This document shows, one piece after another, positions 1-10,662 of a stretch of 64,000 nucleotides of DNA. Location of the stretch: NCBI GenBank assembly GCA_950097015.1, contig CATNEN010000007.1:12735001-12799000 (forward strand), read 5' to 3'. Source of the DNA: Macrostomum hystrix (Eukaryota; Platyhelminthes; Macrostomidae). How positions within the stretch are numbered: the stretch's first letter is position 1; each line of letters begins with the position of its first letter. Position numbers and translations under genes: made by a program. Below the pieces are notes generated by a model. The model was not told the origin of the DNA and did no database searches. It saw only the letters and a list, made by a program, of their open reading frames with translations.

Positions 1-257
1 TTTTACATTTTTGCGACTCTGTTAGCCTTTTAATTCTCCTAATTCTGCACTTAGTGATTTTGAAAGTAATTTCTGTGAACTTTTGGAATATCCCTGTTGG
101 ATTTGCAGCTGTTCTTATGCATTTCTAGTGCATCTACATGTTTTCGTTCACCTTTTTGAATGTTAGCAAGCATTGTGCTCTTTCTTGTATTTACTTTAAT
201 ATATGTGGACAGTCAAGTTGCTGCCACCAGTCATTTAGGTCCAAGTGACCAGTTCAA

Positions 258-1135
258 GGACTCCAGTCTCTAAATGGCAATCCTTAGGACCCTGGACTCC
301 CGTCTCTAAATGGCAATCCTTAGGACCCTGGACTCCCGTCTCTAAATTGCAATCCTTAGGACCCTGGACTCCAGTCTCTAAATAGCAATCCTTAGGACCC
401 TGGACTCCAGTCTCTAAATTGCAATCCTTAGGACCCTGGACTCCAGTCTCTAAATAGCAATCCTTAGGACCCTGGACTCCAGTCTCTAAATAGCAATCCT
501 TAGGACCCTGGACTCCAGTCTATAAATAGCAATCCTTAGGACCCTGGACTCCAGTCTATAAATAGCAATCCTTAGGACCCTGGACTCTAGTCTCTAAATA
601 GCAATCCTTAGGACCCTGGACTCCAGTCTCTAAATAGCAATCCTTAGGACCCTGGACTCCAGTCTCTAAATAGCAATCCTTAGGACCCTGGACTCCAGTC
701 TCTAAATAGCAATCCTTAGGACCCTGGACTCCAGTCTCTAAATAGCAATCCTTAGGACCCTGGACTCCAGTCTCTAAATGGCAATCCTTAGGACCCTGGA
801 CTCCAGTCTCTAAATAGCAATCCTTAGGACCCTGGACTCTAGTCTCTAAATAGCAATCCTTAGGACCCTGGACTCCAGTCTCTAAATAGCAATCCTTAGG
901 ACCCTGGACTCTAGTCTCTAAATAGCAATCCTTAGGACCCTGGACTCCAGTCTCTAAATAGCAATCCTTAGGACCCTGGACTCTAGTCTCTAAATAGCAA
1001 TCCTTAGGACCCTGGACTCCAGTCTCTAAATAGCAATCCTTAGGACCCTGGACTCTAGTCTCTAAATAGCAATCCTTAGGACCCTGGACTCCAGTCTCTA
1101 AATAGCAATCCTTAGGACCCTGGACTCTAGTCCCT
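258..1135. repeat. 36-bp minisatellite, about 24 copies
   Basis: Tandem units of 36 bp built on CTCCAGTCTCTAAATAGCAA followed by TCCTTAGGACCCTGGA. Copies differ by single substitutions (TAAATAGC, TAAATGGC, TAAATTGC; CTCCAG or CTCTAG) and decay after about 1,135 into one or two degenerate units. Because 36 is a multiple of three, the minus strand stays open as a 12-residue protein repeat, which I regard as a by-product. Confidence 0.97.
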
Positions 1136-1237
1136 GAACAAAAATTCATGGGACTTTGTACTCCAGTCCCTAAATAGCAACCCCTAGGTGGAACCCTGGC
1201 TTTCAGTCCTTAAACTAATATTTTTAATCAAGCATCT

Positions 1238-1360
1238 TACGAGGGGTGTTTCAAAAGTAACGAGAATTTAGTCATAACTTTTTATTGGATAAATTTTTTA
1301 ACTTGAAATTTTTACCTTGCAATTACGAGTACTTTCGTTTCTTTTGAAACACCCCTCGTA
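1238..1360. mobile_element. mariner-type MITE
   Basis: A 123-bp element whose first 20 bases (TACGAGGGGTGTTTCAAAAG) are the exact reverse complement of its last 20. The ends begin and finish with TA, as expected from a TA target, and the TACGAGGG end resembles mariner/Tc1-type termini. The AT-rich interior codes for nothing, so this is a non-autonomous copy. Confidence 0.85.
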
Positions 1361-2251
1361 GATGTTAATTTTTATGCCGTTCTAAGAATCGGCAGAGCAA
1401 TGAAGCCAACAAATTATAAGAGTCACTAATAATGCAAGTGACATTGTCATTAACGTTTTTTGTATTCCTATTCCAGCTGCCATTTTGCTTTGATTTTTGC
1501 TCTTCCCGCAAATTTTCTTCTTGCTAATTCTTTATCATTTAATTTACCTTATTTCAATCATAAATAAACAATGTCGGTGCTTGCTCTGCTCAATTCTAAG
1601 AGCCCAATATTCGTATTCTTGCTCGTATTTTTGTCGTCGTTTTTTCAATTATGTTTGTGCCAAATGAAAATATTTATTCTACTATTTTTTTGCTGTGAAA
1701 CAACTGAATTCTCGGCTTGCTTATCATAATCGCAGTCAGCGTAGTTTTGTGTACGGGCGTAGGTAAATCACAGATAACTAAGCAGTTATTTAAGTATTTA
1801 TTATTGGCAGTTACTTATTAACATAAATTAAGAACAGTATACAAGATATACAGTCGTATACTGTATATGACATCACATCTGGACAATACAATAACAATTG
1901 AAGCTTCTCACAGGTAGGAATATATATTTTTTATTGTACAATAATTTTTCATCTGCTGAGTCGGCCTCTGATTTGGTAGTTTTTCACATAATATTAGCTG
2001 CGTAAAAAATGCTACCTATCTGTTTACTCTTAAATCATTGATTGGAAGAGGTTGCACATAAAACTGTTAATGATTACCTGTTGGTCGGGAGGATTGTTGA
2101 GGGGACACTAGTGAACAAGGCCAGAATTAGTTTTTATCGAAACTCCGGGAATTTTCTGCATGTTGAAAATCCAGGGTTTGAGGAGCAGGGGATTAATTAT
2201 CAATGAAAATAAGGATTTTATCCTGCTGTCTAGACTCTGCCAAGCCAAGCA
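1361..2251. other. AT-rich spacer, no gene seen
   Basis: No convincing reading frame. TTTATT near 1,930 is AATAAA on the minus strand and could serve as polyadenylation signal for the coiled-coil gene that ends at 2,252, about 320 bases downstream of its stop. Confidence 0.5.
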
Positions 2252-3467
2252 TCAGCGGTTACGGCTGCGCCGCTCGGCGATGATGGTTGCCGATGATGAG
2301 TTCGATATGGCCATCACCTCATCGCAAGTAATGGCATCGGTTGAACTGGACTTCGGGCTGTTGCTGGACACATCGATGGTCTCGGCGAGGCTGATAGCTG
2401 ACATCTTGCTCGCCACCTCCTCAGAGGTGTTGGGTTTGGCTGCTGGGGGCACCCGGTACCATACTTGCTGGCGCATTGCCGGCAGGCTGCTATTTCGAAC
2501 GGGCTGTGCCATTAGCGGCTGGTTTTCACCTGCCAGCGACTGCTGCATCAGAGAACGAGGCAGGTCGATTGTTTCAAACAGGTCAGTGGCAAGCACTGCG
2601 TGCTGGCTGACCATCGCTGAATCATTAGATGGCGGAACTGCCTTTCTTCCACTAAAACCACAGACGCCGCTTCCACCGGAATCCTTAAATCCACCACCGC
2701 CGAGGTCACTTCGGACACCACCTCTGCCGCCGCGGCGCAAACGCTGCTGGAACGATCGGGGCTGCCGGGAGGACTGCCAATTGACGGGTTGGCCGGTCCG
2801 CTCCAGCTTCTGCCTGGCCTCGAACAGCTCGCGCTCCGTTCGGCGCTCTCGGTGCTGCACAGTCTCAGCCAGCCGGCGCCCCTCTGACACGGCGAGACGC
2901 GCTTTGTGCACCTCCCGACGGGCCTCTTCTCGCAGCTGGTTGGTCTTGTTCGCTGCCTCCTCCAGGCGGTATTCTGCGTCCGCCAGCTTCTTTTCCTTCA
3001 ACAACAGTGCCCTGCTCAGACTGGCAGTTCGTCGGGACAAACAGCCCAGCTCGTGGCGTTGAAGCTTGTCCGCAGTACGCAGATCGTCTCGCTCAGTGCG
3101 TAGTCGCTCGTAGTCATCCAGAAGGTGCCTAAATTTATCGCGAAATTCCATTGTAGAAAATTTTGTTTAAGATTAGTGACCGACGCAAATAATGCTGCTT
3201 AAAGACGGAACAGTATATCTCACAAGCTCACTTGAACAGCACCAGAACATCTTCTCCGGAAAACAGCATCGCTGCTTTGCATGCCAAATGTTTTCCCAGC
3301 CGCAAGCAATCTGGCAGCTCGAAACCCAGCTGTTGCAGCCGCTTGGACATGACGCCCACAAGGCACACAGCCAGGTGCTCGGGCGTTTCCGGGCAGGCCT
3401 GCAGCTCCTGCTCTCGAATAGACAAAAGAGTGGAGCAATACGAGTCGGCTGTTGCGTCGGAGTCCAT
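2252..3467 (-). CDS. coiled-coil protein, possibly SSX2IP/ADIP-like
   Basis: Two exons on the minus strand: 3467-3232 and 3128-2252. The 103-base intron has donor CAA/GTGAGC and acceptor AATTTAG; joining them restores one frame of about 370 residues. I start at the ATG at 3467 (MDSDATADSYC). The N-terminal 80 residues contain a Cys/Leu-rich globular segment with SKRLQQLGFELPDCL. Residues about 80-170 are charged heptad-like coiled coil (LLDDYERLRTERDDLRTADK and onward). The rest is low-complexity, Gly- and Ser-rich. The layout, a short globular N-terminus with a 'LGF' helix followed by a coiled coil, recalls the afadin/alpha-actinin-binding protein family (centriolar satellite and junction adaptor). 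That link is weak and inferred; the gene itself is well supported by splice-frame continuity. Confidence 0.7.
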
Positions 3468-3524
3468 TATATTGCCCTTTAAAATTAATGTTAATTTGTT
3501 CGATAAACTGGCGGTGAAACTCAC

Positions 3525-4496
3525 TTCGTTTTTATTCGTTCAATCACCCTCGACCCTCGTAAAAGCGCTGATGTCTATGGAAAAATTACCGACATCATTC
3601 GGACATCGGATTACGAGTCGTAGAATTTTAAGACTTCTTTTAAAAGACATTTTTTATATTTGTACATATCTAAGTCGGGCTAGCTCCAGAGACTTAAGTG
3701 TAAGCTGCCGAGGGAGATGCAGATTGGTGCCTCCGAAGATCACGCAGGATGAAACCAGAGTTCAGTTCCATTTGCCAGTTTTTTACTTTAGCTACTTTAC
3801 TTTTAGCTACTTTAGCTACTTTACTTTAGCTACGAACGAAAAAGTGACTTTTAGATTGCAACAATGAGAACGAAAAATATGTACTCGTAACAGTAGTCTT
3901 TGGGCAGACCTTATTGGACCAGCATGCATAGCGCATTGCAGAAATCTACATTTCGTGCAACCAGCCCACTTAACAAGCTTGGTCTAAAACAAGCAGCTCG
4001 TGCTTTCTTTTGTATCTTCTGCAAGTTGAGTTTATTACTTGGTTGCGACGGACAAAGCATTCTATGCAGAGAATTGTGCTATTTTAGAAGACAAGAACGG
4101 CATACTTGCTAAAATAACTTTTTTGCACTGGGCATTAATAAATTCTGCTTTTGCAAAATACGCTTGCAAACACCTAAAGCGGGCTTTCTTTGGAGTAGAG
4201 CATCGAATAGCCACCCAACTAGAAATAAAAAATGCACATTGCAAGTACCTTGTTAGATGCATGGCATGATATTCTGCACATTTGTTCAGTTGTTCGAGTT
4301 TGTAAATAGGTCATTTCTATTTTGCACGGGTAAAATAAGCATTTTTAAACCAAAAATATCTTGAAAATCGTGATGTTAATTGTTCCTACTAATTGGAGCT
4401 ATCCAAGCTAATGGAGAGTTATTTAATCGCTTTGTACCGAGCTCGATGCCCGCTTGCCAACCGGCAGTTCCAATTACCTAATTCCACGTTGCCACA
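3525..4496. other. intergenic, no gene seen
   Basis: Divergent spacer between the minus-strand coiled-coil gene and the plus-strand hypothetical gene, so promoters for both probably lie here. Contains a small CTACTTTA-type repeat around 3,780-3,835. Short frames at 3,900-4,270 are open on both strands and match nothing I know. Confidence 0.4.
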
Positions 4497-4509
4497 GCTC
4501 ACTCGCAAC

Positions 4510-5031
4510 ATGCCTTCCCGAACAAAGGGATTCTCGCCCTTCAACTGGCTGCGACTCGGCCGCTCGCGCCACCTGCTGGACTCCGGCCACATCATCAGCA
4601 GAGACCAGAGTTGCCAAACCGATGATGCTACGCTTAGCGATTACTCCGGCAACGGATCTACAAGGCCTAGCCTATGCAGCAGTGACACACAGTTGAGCGC
4701 GAGCCTGAACCCAATGCCGCCATCGGCTGGCGGTGCTGAGGCCCAGCAGCTGCAGAGCAACAGCGAATATCACATCGTTAGCATTAAATATGCGCTACTG
4801 ATGGAGCAGAGCAGAACTTACGAAGCCATGAAGAAGAAAACAGATCCGAAAAAGAAGAGGCTGCATAATAGACGGTCGTCGGATTGCAATTATTCGGACG
4901 TGGATCTGTCGAGCGTCTGCAGGCGCAGTGGGACCTTGGCCTGGATCTGGGATGCCGGAGAGAGCGACTTCGTGGACTACAGACTGGAGCGCCGGCGGCG
5001 GAAGCGGCGGAATAGAGAAATCGGGTGGTAG
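4510..5031 (+). CDS. hypothetical basic protein
   Basis: A single open exon of 173 residues beginning MPSRTKGFSPFNWL. I choose this ATG because a pyrimidine-containing acceptor (GTTGCCACAG, ending at 4,497) sits 12 bases before it, the same arrangement as in most genes of the window; the frame itself extends further upstream. The middle is Ser/Asp-rich and polar, then a short hydrophobic helix (SEYHIVSIKYALLMEQ), a Lys/Arg-rich patch (KKKTDPKKKRLHNRR), an acidic stretch with WIWDAGESDFVDY, and a basic end (RRRRKRRNRE) that could be a nuclear localisation signal. I recognise no family. Codon use is GC-rich like the neighbouring true genes, unlike the flanking AT-rich spacer. Confidence 0.55.
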   Translation: MPSRTKGFSPFNWLRLGRSRHLLDSGHIISRDQSCQTDDATLSDYSGNGSTRPSLCSSDTQLSASLNPMPPSAGGAEAQQLQSNSEYHIVSIKYALLMEQSRTYEAMKKKTDPKKKRLHNRRSSDCNYSDVDLSSVCRRSGTLAWIWDAGESDFVDYRLERRRRKRRNREIGW

Positions 5032-8000
5032 TGGTCACGAAAAGGAATAATTAACTTTCTGTATTGCTACTCGTAGTTAATCTATACTGCGCCATCAATG
5101 CTTTGGACAGCTTCTATACCTATCTTAAACGCTAGCTACAGTTGTGTCAATTAAGTACTTCGCCTCTAATAAGCGATGAATACCCAGTTTTGGTTGGATT
5201 GTATGTTGCTCAACAATTAATGTTGCCCAGTTGTAAAAAGGGTGTTACCAGTGTTAGCAGCTGGGGTAGAAGTTTGGGTATGTGAGGCGGCTCCAGTCCA
5301 TGGACCAAATTAAACGGCTATAGCATGCACAGAATCACGAATATGCAGATTATATTACTCACGAACGAATTACAATCGAGTCTGTAATCTAAATTTCTCG
5401 TTTTTAGTCTTATCTATTATTAATTAGACATTCATTGTACTCATCATACACATATAAATATACACATCATTACTTTTATTATTTCTACTAAGTTAGTAGC
5501 GTAATTGGAATTCACTATCTCAATTTTATTAATAAAGAATCCTAATGATTGCGCAAATAATTGCAACAATTTCAATAATGCTCGCAATGGTATTGAGCTG
5601 CAAAATAGCACCAGGTATATAACAAATCTGCAGAACTAGGGCTTATTTCGTTGCTTCTTGAGATCTTTAACAAAAACTGAATTTCGAGAATTTATTGTTT
5701 TATTTTTGCAACGGAGAACATTGCATAAGGGCTAGGGGCTCTGGTCATAGTCGATAACTCATATCGAGATGATACTGAGTCAAAGGATGGTAAATGTAAG
5801 TAGCCAGTATAATAGCAAGGGCCTATACAGCTTTATTATTTATTAGATCAGATATAATTGTATCTATTGTTTTTAGCTGACTCCATCAATTATTATACAC
5901 AACTACAAGTCATAAGACCTGCTCATTTGTAATAATCTGGAATCGGCTTCAAGAATCTTTGACTTACGAGCATAAGGTAAGGTAAAATAATATAACGAAC
6001 GGAAGTAGAACATTGCCATTATTAAGACAGGCGGCCATAGCCTATAGGCCTAGCCAGTACCACACAGCAAGCTACATGCCTGTCTATGATAGTTTGCTAA
6101 CTATTATAATTCACTTAGTATAAAGGTTGAAGACGCTCTCTACAATTATTGAAGCTGAGCCTAATTTCATGCATTTTAGTGCTGTAATAAATTATGGATT
6201 CTGGGTGCTGTTTAATATGCCTAGGCCTATATTTAGGCTTAGGCTTTAGCTATGTGACCATGTCAGTGGAACCACTGTCAGTGACTTGTGCCTTGTGGTA
6301 CCGAGTTTGTAGCCATATTTGATTTAATATAGACCTAGCTAGTTAAATTACTTTTTAAGCAATTTAATTAATTATAGGGCCTAATTTTAATTCTAATTCA
6401 ATTCAAAAGTGAGCAGAATTCACTGTGGAATTGAATTGAACAGTTGAATAGTCAACTGTTTGACTCATACTAGGCCTATACTCTACTAGCTGTCTGCATG
6501 CAAACCCGAAAGAATTGTCAGCTAGAGTTAGACTGAGCTATATGAAGAGGCAATATATTGATTATAGACTGTCCTAGCCTTCAATTCTAGTGATACTGAT
6601 AATACTTTTGCTAGGCCTATATGTGGTTTAGTTTTATTTGGCTGAAAACCTTCCTTAAAGAGCTTGTCAAACATTAATTAGCTAGGCCTATAAGTTAGTT
6701 ATTCAAATAACTAAAAGAATATTTTTAAGCTAGGGTAGCTACCTATAAAATGTTGGTCAAATGGTTATTTAGCATTAGCTAGTTAGCTATATTTAGCTAT
6801 AAGACAAAGAGTGGTGACTTTGCTTTGCCTAGCTATTGTTCAACTTTTGTGCCCAGCTAGCTACAGTCATAGGCCTAGGCATGTGTAATACTTGGGCTGA
6901 CACCCATATTGGCATAGCAGTACTATTATTAAAAGGTTAATCATAATAAAACTTAATGCTATACTCTTATACCAAAACTTTAATGCTCACATTTCGTGTC
7001 CTTAGTGTGGTAGTTTTTTTAATCTAGCTAGGCCTAGTAAGGTAACTAAATACTATTAAAATTTTGGCAATCTTCAAGAATTATATGCTAAACCCAAGTT
7101 CAAATGAAATTGTAGATAAGCTTTCAATAGATAAGCTGGACTAGTTGTGCCAGACTGATCTTTAAGTCCTTGTGGATCAACACCTACAACTGAAAGTCTT
7201 TGTAGTCCCTAGCAAAGCTACCAAAATACTGCTCATTTGTTTGACATTGAATGTGCATCGCATTGTCACCTACTGGACAATGGCTGCAGGTGTGTTGGTT
7301 TTGAATTAAGCAATATGTCACTAGCCAACTGATTAATGCAGTTGAATATTTTCAGATTTTTAGAAATAGACATTCACTTTTTTTCTTGATTGCCCCAGCA
7401 GATGGAGATTGTTTCCTTGGATCCCATGTCATGACACACTTTTGCACAGATCTTAGCAAATGATTCTTGAAGCCAAAGTTTTGAATGTCTAGTTAATAAT
7501 CTATGAGTATAATTGTAGCCAGATTCAAAATACTAGGGCTCTATAGCCTATTGCACTGTATGTGTGTCCTAAGCAACTAATAACTATTAGGCCTAACTAT
7601 TATAGTGTCAAGTTAGCTATTATTTTTCATTAGGCCTATTTAAATGTGTTTTACTTTTAACTCTTAGTAGTAGCTAGATGTTTATGTATCTATATTTTGT
7701 TTTTTTATTATAAATTAGTGTTATATAATCACCATGCAAGCAGTAATCAACAAGCAAGACTGAATTGTGCATTTGCATGTGAAGGTGACCTTACTATTGT
7801 CTGCTACAGTGGACTTAAAAGTGGTCATGTCTATTTTCAAGAAAATTTAGTTGTGAGGCTGTTAAAAGCTTATCTTCACCATAGATAATTGTCATGCCTC
7901 TGTGTCTTATGGATTTTTTGTGGGCCTTTCAGCAGGCCTATGCCCTAGGGTATATGCCCTTTACACTTACTGTAAACAAGCCATTCACCAACTGTAGTTG

Positions 8001-8400
8001 AAATCTTGAAAGTTTTTTAACATGAATTTCAAAATCTGCTTGCTGCTGGTTGGTTAGCCTGCCAACTCATCCATTTCATGGGGCTGCATGCCTAGAAATC
8101 AGTACCCAAGCCTTGCTTGGTAGATAATCACATGGTCTTAAATTTACACCACATTACTGTCCAATAGAGATAAAGTTGTTACTGCACAGACTGAATGTAC
8201 AGAAAGCTGCAGGAAACTGTTCATTGATGTTTATTGACTTGCCTGGCTCAGTGGCTGTACTTCTGCTGCATGATGCTCTTCGAAATGTCGGAAATGCTAG
8301 GCAGATAAATTTTTATGCATAAAGTTTGGTCTCTGTCCAGAATTTTGTTCTATAAGTCAGCAAAAACATAATGGCATCAGCAACTGGCGCCCCTTTCCCT
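5032..8400. other. AT-rich gene-free block rich in TAGGCCTA
   Basis: About 3.4 kb of AT-rich sequence with no credible coding region. A 63-residue frame at 7,697-7,888 has no recognisable features. The 8-base palindrome TAGGCCTA occurs nine times between about 6,040 and 7,640, often inside longer CTAGGCCTATA contexts. No terminal inverted repeats or array structure were found that explain it. Confidence 0.6.
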
Positions 8401-8435
8401 ACGTTTTGCCCGCCTCAGCGCCACATCCTGCTGCC

Positions 8436-10662
8436 ATGGGCAACAGCAACAATGCCTGCAGGCGCTGCCTTCGCGGGGAGGATGAATGCGCCGGCAACGA
8501 TGGCGCCTTCGACTTCGGCTCCCGGCTGGTTGTCGCCGTTGACGACGTCTCGGAGGTGGCCGCGACGCCTGGCTCGGAGGCGCCCGGCAACTCAGCCGGC
8601 GGCGGCACCTCGACGGAGTCGGAGTCCCTGGTGCCCTGCGGAGGCACCACACGCCTGCTGGCGCACGCCTCCTTCCCCTTCACTGCGGATGAGGCCAGTC
8701 TTGCCTGGCTGCGCTCCAACAAGGTGGTGTTCGTCATGCGGGGACTGCCCGGCTCTGGCAAGTCCACATTGACCCGCCTGCTGCACCAGCTCTACCCCAG
8801 CAGCGTCATCTGCTCCGCCGACTCCTTCTTCACCGACCCGGTTAGCGGGGCCTACAACTTCGACGCGGCCAGGCTAAAGGACGCGCACCAGGCCTGCAAC
8901 AACCGGGCATTCGAGGCCATGAGCGCCGGCCAGTCGCCTGTCATTGTGGACAACACCAACGTGCGCCGCTGGGAGTTCCAGTTCTACATAGACCTGGCTG
9001 TGCGCTTTGGCTACGTACAGTTCACTGTTTTGCCCAAGACTCCCTGGCGGTTCGACGCTCAGGAGCTGGCGAGGCACACGGTAAGGGGGTGCGCTCCAGA
9101 TTCACCACCTGCCATGCATTCTGCACCCCATTCTTCCACCTGATATACATTCTGCACCCCATTCTTCCACCTGATATTCTGCACCCCATTCTTCCACCTG
9201 CCATATATTCTGTAATCCGACTGTTCTATCTGGTATATTCTGCGATTCCACAGTTCTATCTGGTATATTCTGCAATCCAACAGTTCTATCTGGTATATTC
9301 TGCGATCCCACAGTTCTGTCTAGTATATTCTGCGATCCCACAGTTCTATCTGGTATATTCTGCGATCCCACAGTTCTATCTGGTATATTCTGCGGTCCCA
9401 CTGTTCTATCTGGTATATTCTGCGGTCCCACTGTTCTGTCTAGTATATTCTGCAATATTACAGTTCTATCTGGTATATTCTGCGGTCCCACTGTTCGATC
9501 TTGTATATTCTGCGGTCCCACTGTTCTGTCTGGTATATTCTGCAATATTACAGTTCTGTCTGGTATATTCTGCGATCCCACAGTTCTGTCTGGTATATTC
9601 TGCGATCCCACAGTTCTATCTGGTATATTCTGCGGTCCCACTGTTCTGTCTAGTATATTCTGCAATATTACAGTTCTGTCTGGTATATTCTGCGATCCCA
9701 CAGTTCTCTGTTATATTGTGTTAAATCATGCAATTCTGTGCAGAAGCACTCGGTGCCCCTGGAGGTGATCGAGCAGCGGCTTTCTAGCTGGGAGGCCGCG
9801 CACCCGATCTACTACGCCTGGTTCCTGCAGTCCGCCGACGCAGCTCGCCTGTTCCGACTGGCTCGCGACTTCCTCGCCTGCCTGGGCTCCGCGTCCGGCG
9901 CCCCTGGGCCGCTGCCGCCGCTACCTACCGAGGCCACTGCAGCTGCAGGCGCTGCCTGTGCTGAAGATTCAGCATCGCCGAATGCGATTCGGCATAGCCG
10001 GAGGAAGCTGAAGTCCAAGTCCAAGTCGCACAGGCGCCACCAGGCAGCGTCGCCAACGGAAGCGGCGGCTGCCTCGCTGCCGCTGCTGCACGCCACCGCC
10101 AGGTTCTGCGGCCGGCGGGGCGCCAGCCAGCAGGAGCTGGTGTCCCAGATTGACTATCACAACAGGCCGGATGTGCAGGCCGCGCTCGGCCGCGTCTTTC
10201 CCGCGACCGTGACCGCCATCTTTGCCACGCCGCGCTCCGTTGGATTCAAGGTTCGTCGCTTGGCTTTCACTGTTTTCGCTACATATCGGCTGGCATATGT
10301 ATGTCAATTTTGATTCCTCCCAACCACTGCAGATGGACCTCACTGCGGACCAGCTTTCACTGTGGGACAACGATGCCTCGGAGAAGGACCTCCGGGGCGC
10401 CTCTGCCGCCGCTGCCTCCCGCCTGCCTCGCGGCTCGCGCGCCCACGTAACACTGGCCACGGCAGCGGGAGTGCCAGCCGTGCAGGCCGGCCTGGACCTG
10501 CTGTCGATACTGATGGAGGCCTGCGAGCGGCCTGAGCCCGGACCTGACGAGCTCGTGCTCATGACCGAATGGGGCTTCGCCCGTGGCTGCGGCCCGGAGG
10601 CCTGTCTGCTCACATTGGATGATCCGATTGCTCTGGACACCATGTTCGCGTCCTCCTACTGA
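8436..10662 (+). CDS. CNP: 2',3'-cyclic-nucleotide 3'-phosphodiesterase (CNPase-like)
   Basis: Three exons, 8436-9080, 9744-10250 and 10333-10662, all joined in phase 0, giving 493 residues. The acceptor CGCCTCAG ends at 8,418 and the ATG lies in a strong GCCATGG context. An N-terminal P-loop polynucleotide-kinase-like domain carries GLPGSGKST (103-111) and a VDNTN motif. The C-terminal 2H phosphoesterase domain has its two HxT motifs, HAT (331-333) and HVT (422-424), the second inside LPRGSRAHVT, a hallmark of CNPase. The family hydrolyses 2',3'-cyclic ends to 2'-phosphates and also resembles RNA-end repair enzymes. The vertebrate protein (about 420 residues) ends in a prenylated CaaX box; this one ends FASSY with none. 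Instead it starts MGNSNNACRRC, suiting N-myristoylation plus palmitoylation (inference). The insert after residue 260 is Ala/Ser/Lys-rich. Intron 1 holds minisatellites. Confidence 0.94.
9100..9720. repeat. 26-bp then 30-bp minisatellite in CNP intron 1
   Basis: The 663-base intron is nearly all repeat. At 9,100-9,215 there are a few units around ATTCTGCACCCCATTCTTCC (about 26 bp), then about 16 units of 30 bp (TATATTCTGCGATCCCACAG then TTCTATCTGG) to about 9,715. Each 30-bp unit carries a pyrimidine-containing run ending CACAG and a CTG/GTATAT step, so it mimics splice sites. Confidence 0.95.

Noticed and set aside
556-1149. Minus-strand 12-residue repeat protein
   Set aside because: Translation of the 36-bp array; the frame ends when the array ends and there is no unique sequence to anchor a gene.
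7697-7888. 63-residue plus frame in the AT-rich block
   Set aside because: Length is compatible with chance and there is no conserved feature.
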